A DNA stretch of 64,000 nucleotides from positions 186,001 to 250,000 of the forward strand of contig OW203726.1 of the NCBI GenBank assembly GCA_934045075.1, given 5' to 3'. Every line of letters begins with the position of its first letter. Positions within the stretch are counted from its first letter, which is position 1. Position numbers and translations under genes: made by a program. Positions 60,883 to 64,000 of the stretch are shown piece by piece. The stretch is from Yponomeuta sedellus (Eukaryota; Arthropoda; Insecta; Lepidoptera; Yponomeutidae). The notes under the pieces were generated by a model that saw only the letters and a list, made by a program, of their open reading frames with translations, did no database searches and was not told the DNA's origin.

Positions 60883-63244
60883 ATGAATACGATGTACAAA
60901 TGCTGTGCAGTACCCATGTGTAAAAGTACGTCAATAAGTACGCCGCAAAAAATTTTCATACATGTTCCGAAAATTGCTAAAATAAGGAGAAAGTGGCTAA
61001 CGCTTGCTAGAAGATGTTCAACATCATTGTCATCTACAAGTACCAGCTATTTTTGTGAAGACCACTTTGATGTAGGTACCTAAGCCAAATATTCTAAAAG
61101 TATTGTACGATAAAATTTAACGAGTATGTACTTAGGTACAAAATAGTTTTAGATAGGTAGTTTTGTAGGTTATGTAAGTGGCAAAACTTGTTTCAACTTT
61201 TTACACACTTGTACACTATACGTAACTCATTTTATAACACATCAAATTTCAGCTTCAAAATGACATGGAAAACTATGTTCAATATACAACAATGGGCTCG
61301 GTAGGTCGAATAAGGATGAGACCTGGTTGTTTACCTACAAAGTTTGCTTGCCAACCAACAAGGGCCAATACCTCTACCTATGGCTGCCGACCAGCAGCTG
61401 CAAAAAGGCAAAGGCTCGCATTGATAAATGAATGTGAAGAAGACATAAGAAAAGCTGCAGTTCAACATTGTGAAAATTTAAATATTGAAGTTCCTAATCA
61501 ACATGAAGGTCAGTACCCTTTGAGCCCCATAAAGTAAATTCAGGGTGTTAAAGTAAGCACTTTTTGTGTACCACAATTATTGTTAACCCCTTGAAACTAT
61601 TTTCAATAACTATGTTACCTGTGAATGTATTAACATTAACATACAGGCACATACATTGTTTCTGGCCCCACACTAGGATACCCTGTGTCGTGGGAACGAG
61701 AAACAGCTACGTCACAAACATGTAAACATCCAAGAGTTATTTTTTTTCTCTCCAGCCGGGGATCGAACCCAGGACCTCTCGCATAGTAAGCAGATGCGCT
61801 AACCATTACGCCACAGAGGTTGTCAGTAGGATGTAGAATGTAGTTTCCAACTTTGAGATAAAGTACTTTTGATTGACTGATCCGTGCTTCGCAAGGCACG
61901 TTAAGCAGTTGGTGCCGACTGCCGTCGATGGCAGTCCTTAAGCCAAGTCAAAGCCTAAGACCTTCTTTACGGAAGAGACCCCTCGGTGGGGACTAGTATA
62001 TGTCTGTCTTAATAGAACTTTGTCTTTCAGATGCATTCCATGAGCAACAACAAACAACAAAAATTGATAAAGCAGCCCAGATAAACATAAGGCCCAAATA
62101 TCGCAGTAAAACTACTCAGACTGAAATTAAAACATGCACAAGACAAACCTCTCCGATAAAGTTTCCTAGTACTTCTATATCTACTTCTCCATTCAAAGTT
62201 TCAGAGTTGAAGCCATTTATAAAACCACAGTTATTGAGAACAATTGCATCCTGCAACTTAAGAAACTATGACAAATCAGACAGTGATATATCATCAATGT
62301 ACAATCCATCTGTATCAGGCATATCAAAAACTTCTTCTGACACAACTAGTTTAAAAGATGAGTTGAAAAAAATACCTAATTTAAAATCTATGGTAGAACA
62401 TACTGTACATAAAATAAAAAAAAATCCACAGTTCTATATAGGTGTACCGAAAGATTGTTTTGATTTAATTAAAATTATGCATGAGCATACAGGTATTCCT
62501 GAACACAAAATATTATTGTGTTTGAAGAAAATTCGACTGGACAGCAAGTTTTCTGAACTTTCTGATGAGTTTGAAATAAGCAAGTCATATGCATGTAAAA
62601 TATTTACAGAAAGTGTAGGCAAAATAGCTGAAGTTATGAGGCCTTTTATTGTAAGTTTAGACAAGTTGGCAATCAAAAGATGTTTGCCCATTGCATTTAG
62701 AAAAAATTATTATAATGTAACTTGCATAATAGATTGTCTCGAAATTGAAATTCAAAAACCCGGTAAAGCCTTAAATCAATCTCTGACATGGTCAGAGTAT
62801 AAAAAGGCCAACACCATAAAATACCTGATTTCAAGTACACCAAATGGACTTGTGAATTATATTTCACAGGGTTATGGAGGGAGAATCAGTGATGTATGTC
62901 TGGTAGAAAATAGTGAATTTCTTAACTGTTTACCAAGTGGGGCACATGTAATGGCTGACCGAGGCTTTAAACATGTTGAAACACTATTACTTAGGGTTGG
63001 GTGTAAACTAATAAGGCCACCTAGTGTAGTATCAGGTAATAAATTATCTAAAGAAGAAGCAAAGGAGACGAAAAAAATTGCAAGTCTGAGGATTCATATA
63101 GAGAGAGTTATTAGACGCATCAGAGAGTTTTCTTTTTTAAAGCCACATGCTTGTGTAAATAGTTATCTTATAGGGAAACTTGATGATGTCATAGTTATTG
63201 CTTGTGGTCTTATAAATTTACAAAACTCATTAATTAATAAGTGA
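60883..63244 (+). CDS. ISL2EU-type transposase: THAP domain plus DDE nuclease, 3 exons
   Basis: Exons 60,883-61,071, 61,253-61,508 and 62,031-63,244 have GT-AG sites and matching phases, giving about 552 residues with no stop. Residues 1-90: C2CH THAP DNA-binding domain (CCAVPMCKS, IFIHVPKIAKIRRKW, YFCEDHFD), then the conserved GRIRMRPGCLPTKF after the first intron. About 320-360 is a helix-turn-helix (FSELSDEFEISKSYACKIF). The DDE_4-type nuclease follows: TCIIDCLEIEI, GYGGRISD, HVMADRGFKH, IRPPSVVSGNK, RIHIERVIRRIREF. Start ATG 60,883 is preceded by stops in frame and begins right at the THAP domain. Intron 2 has received SINEs without harm to the gene. With the convergent YqaJ-like ORF this fits ISL2EU elements as I know them. 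It could be transposition-competent or under host selection. Confidence 0.85.
61640..62005 (-). mobile_element. tRNA-headed SINE and family C fragment within the transposase intron
   Basis: 61,640-61,825: on minus, a tRNA-like head (GGCGTAATGGTTAGCGCATC, then box B GGTTCGATCCCCGGC). 61,880-62,000: family C pieces (GCTTCGCAAGGCACGTTAAG, CCCTCGGTGGGGAC) on +. Both lie inside intron 2 (61,509-62,030). Confidence 0.65.
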
Positions 63245-63469
63245 TAATATAAATAATATGAAACTGAAAATAAAAACACTAAAATAAAAATAATGAGGTG
63301 TTTATTTATTTTTTTCTCTTTTACTCATCTGTTGTTTTATACAAAAACGGGTAAATATTTTGTTTCGAAAATAATAATAAAAAATTTATTAAAGAACTAA
63401 CATATTCTTTATCAAATTCCACTAATATAATATTTACTTTATTATTAATTTGAAAATTAACATCTGCAA

Positions 63470-64000
63470 CACAAAAGTAGCACTTTTTATAACCACAAAC
63501 ATTTGTATTTGGTCATAACATAACATTTGTTTGAGGGTTTCCCATTCTGTATATAATGTTTTAGTGTTCTCATTATAGGGGCATTTTCTATAAGAAACTG
63601 CTCGCCTATTCCATCTGGTGAACCAGCAATCATGGGAAAGTCTTTGCTAATGAAAATACCACATTTCCTTATCCTTTTTTGGAGCATGGTTTGCACAGTT
63701 TTTAATACCTTACATTCCAAAGCTCTCCCACGTTGCATAGCTGGAGTATCCGGAATGTTGCCACCCATTATCAATGATACCATTGAAAATTCAATGATGA
63801 TACTAAGGTACCATCACTTGTTTTGCATTTTTTCACTTCATAAGCCTTGGAAGCTGTTATTCGACCAAATCAAACTTTCTCAACAAATCAAACGACCAGA
63901 CCAAACCAAGTTGCTGCCAGTCCGGTCTCTTGTGTTTTCCTCCACCTTTTTTAATAAGTCAGTAGTAAATAAGCCAGATATTTGCTTGATGAAGTCATCA
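63470..64000 (-). pseudogene. YqaJ-type exonuclease of the ISL2EU element, frameshifted, runs off the window
   Basis: Restriction-like PD-(D/E)xK nuclease, the second protein of ISL2EU elements. The main open piece is 63,783-63,487: GGNIPDTPAMQRGRALE, then KDFPMIAGSPDGIGEQFLIE. The motif SPDGI holds the catalytic Asp. The Glu-x-Lys motif with KCP is split: after LIE the KCPYNE part continues in another frame near 63,585, so a small deletion broke it. Upstream, RITASKAYEVKKC is in a third frame, with stops. So at least two frameshifts. Convergent with the transposase; the 5' end and outer terminal repeat lie beyond 64,000. Confidence 0.75.

Overview
The window looks like nuclear DNA of a moth or butterfly (Lepidoptera). 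It has AT-rich introns and intergenic DNA, very GC-rich exons with GT-AG splice sites, tRNA-headed SINEs, and the repeat families usual in that order (for example the GGGTTCCGTACC repeat). No operons, ribosome binding sites or bacterial features are seen. The species cannot be named from sequence alone.

Region 1-25.8 kb (+ strand) holds one host gene. Nineteen exons join in frame (2,952 nt, 983 codons plus stop) into the C-terminal part of CNK, the connector enhancer of KSR, a scaffold for Ras/RAF/MAPK signalling. Recognisable in order are the CRIC domain, the end of a PDZ domain, Pro/Ser linkers, a PH domain split over two exons, an acidic and Arg/Glu-rich stretch, and a conserved C-terminal tail. 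The SAM-containing 5' part lies upstream of the window. The introns hold LTRs, SINEs, an RTE relic, a mariner-like deletion derivative, a THAP relic and a DD82E (Sailor-like) transposon. Three introns begin with a minisatellite whose unit contains the exon end plus the splice donor, so the donor is copied in tandem about 9, 14 and 4 times. A fourth donor is followed at once by a C-rich array. Exon 8 uses a 3' splice site whose AG is formed by the last base of a solo LTR and the first base of its target-site duplication.

Region 25.8-56 kb has no host gene I can recognise. It holds the cnk 3' UTR with repeated TGACGTCA-like motifs, a solo LTR with a complete core promoter, and a PIF/Harbinger transposon of about 5 kb (Myb-like gene plus HARBI1-like transposase). 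A DD82E element sits inside the Harbinger transposase gene, and an 89-bp retroposon sits inside that. Further on are a 5'-truncated RTE whose 3' tail became a 287-bp (TTCG)n array, many SINE copies, and several strong hairpins.

Region 56-64 kb is a cluster of autonomous or recently autonomous elements: a complete Mutator-like element (MULE, FLYWCH plus transposase) with arrayed terminal inverted repeats and an 8-bp target duplication; a Penelope-like relic cleanly split by a 553-bp MITE; and an ISL2EU-type transposon with an apparently intact three-exon THAP-DDE transposase and a broken YqaJ-type nuclease running off the window end.

All exon joins were made by reading frames and splice phases by eye. 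Family names rest on motifs recalled from established families, not on database searches.
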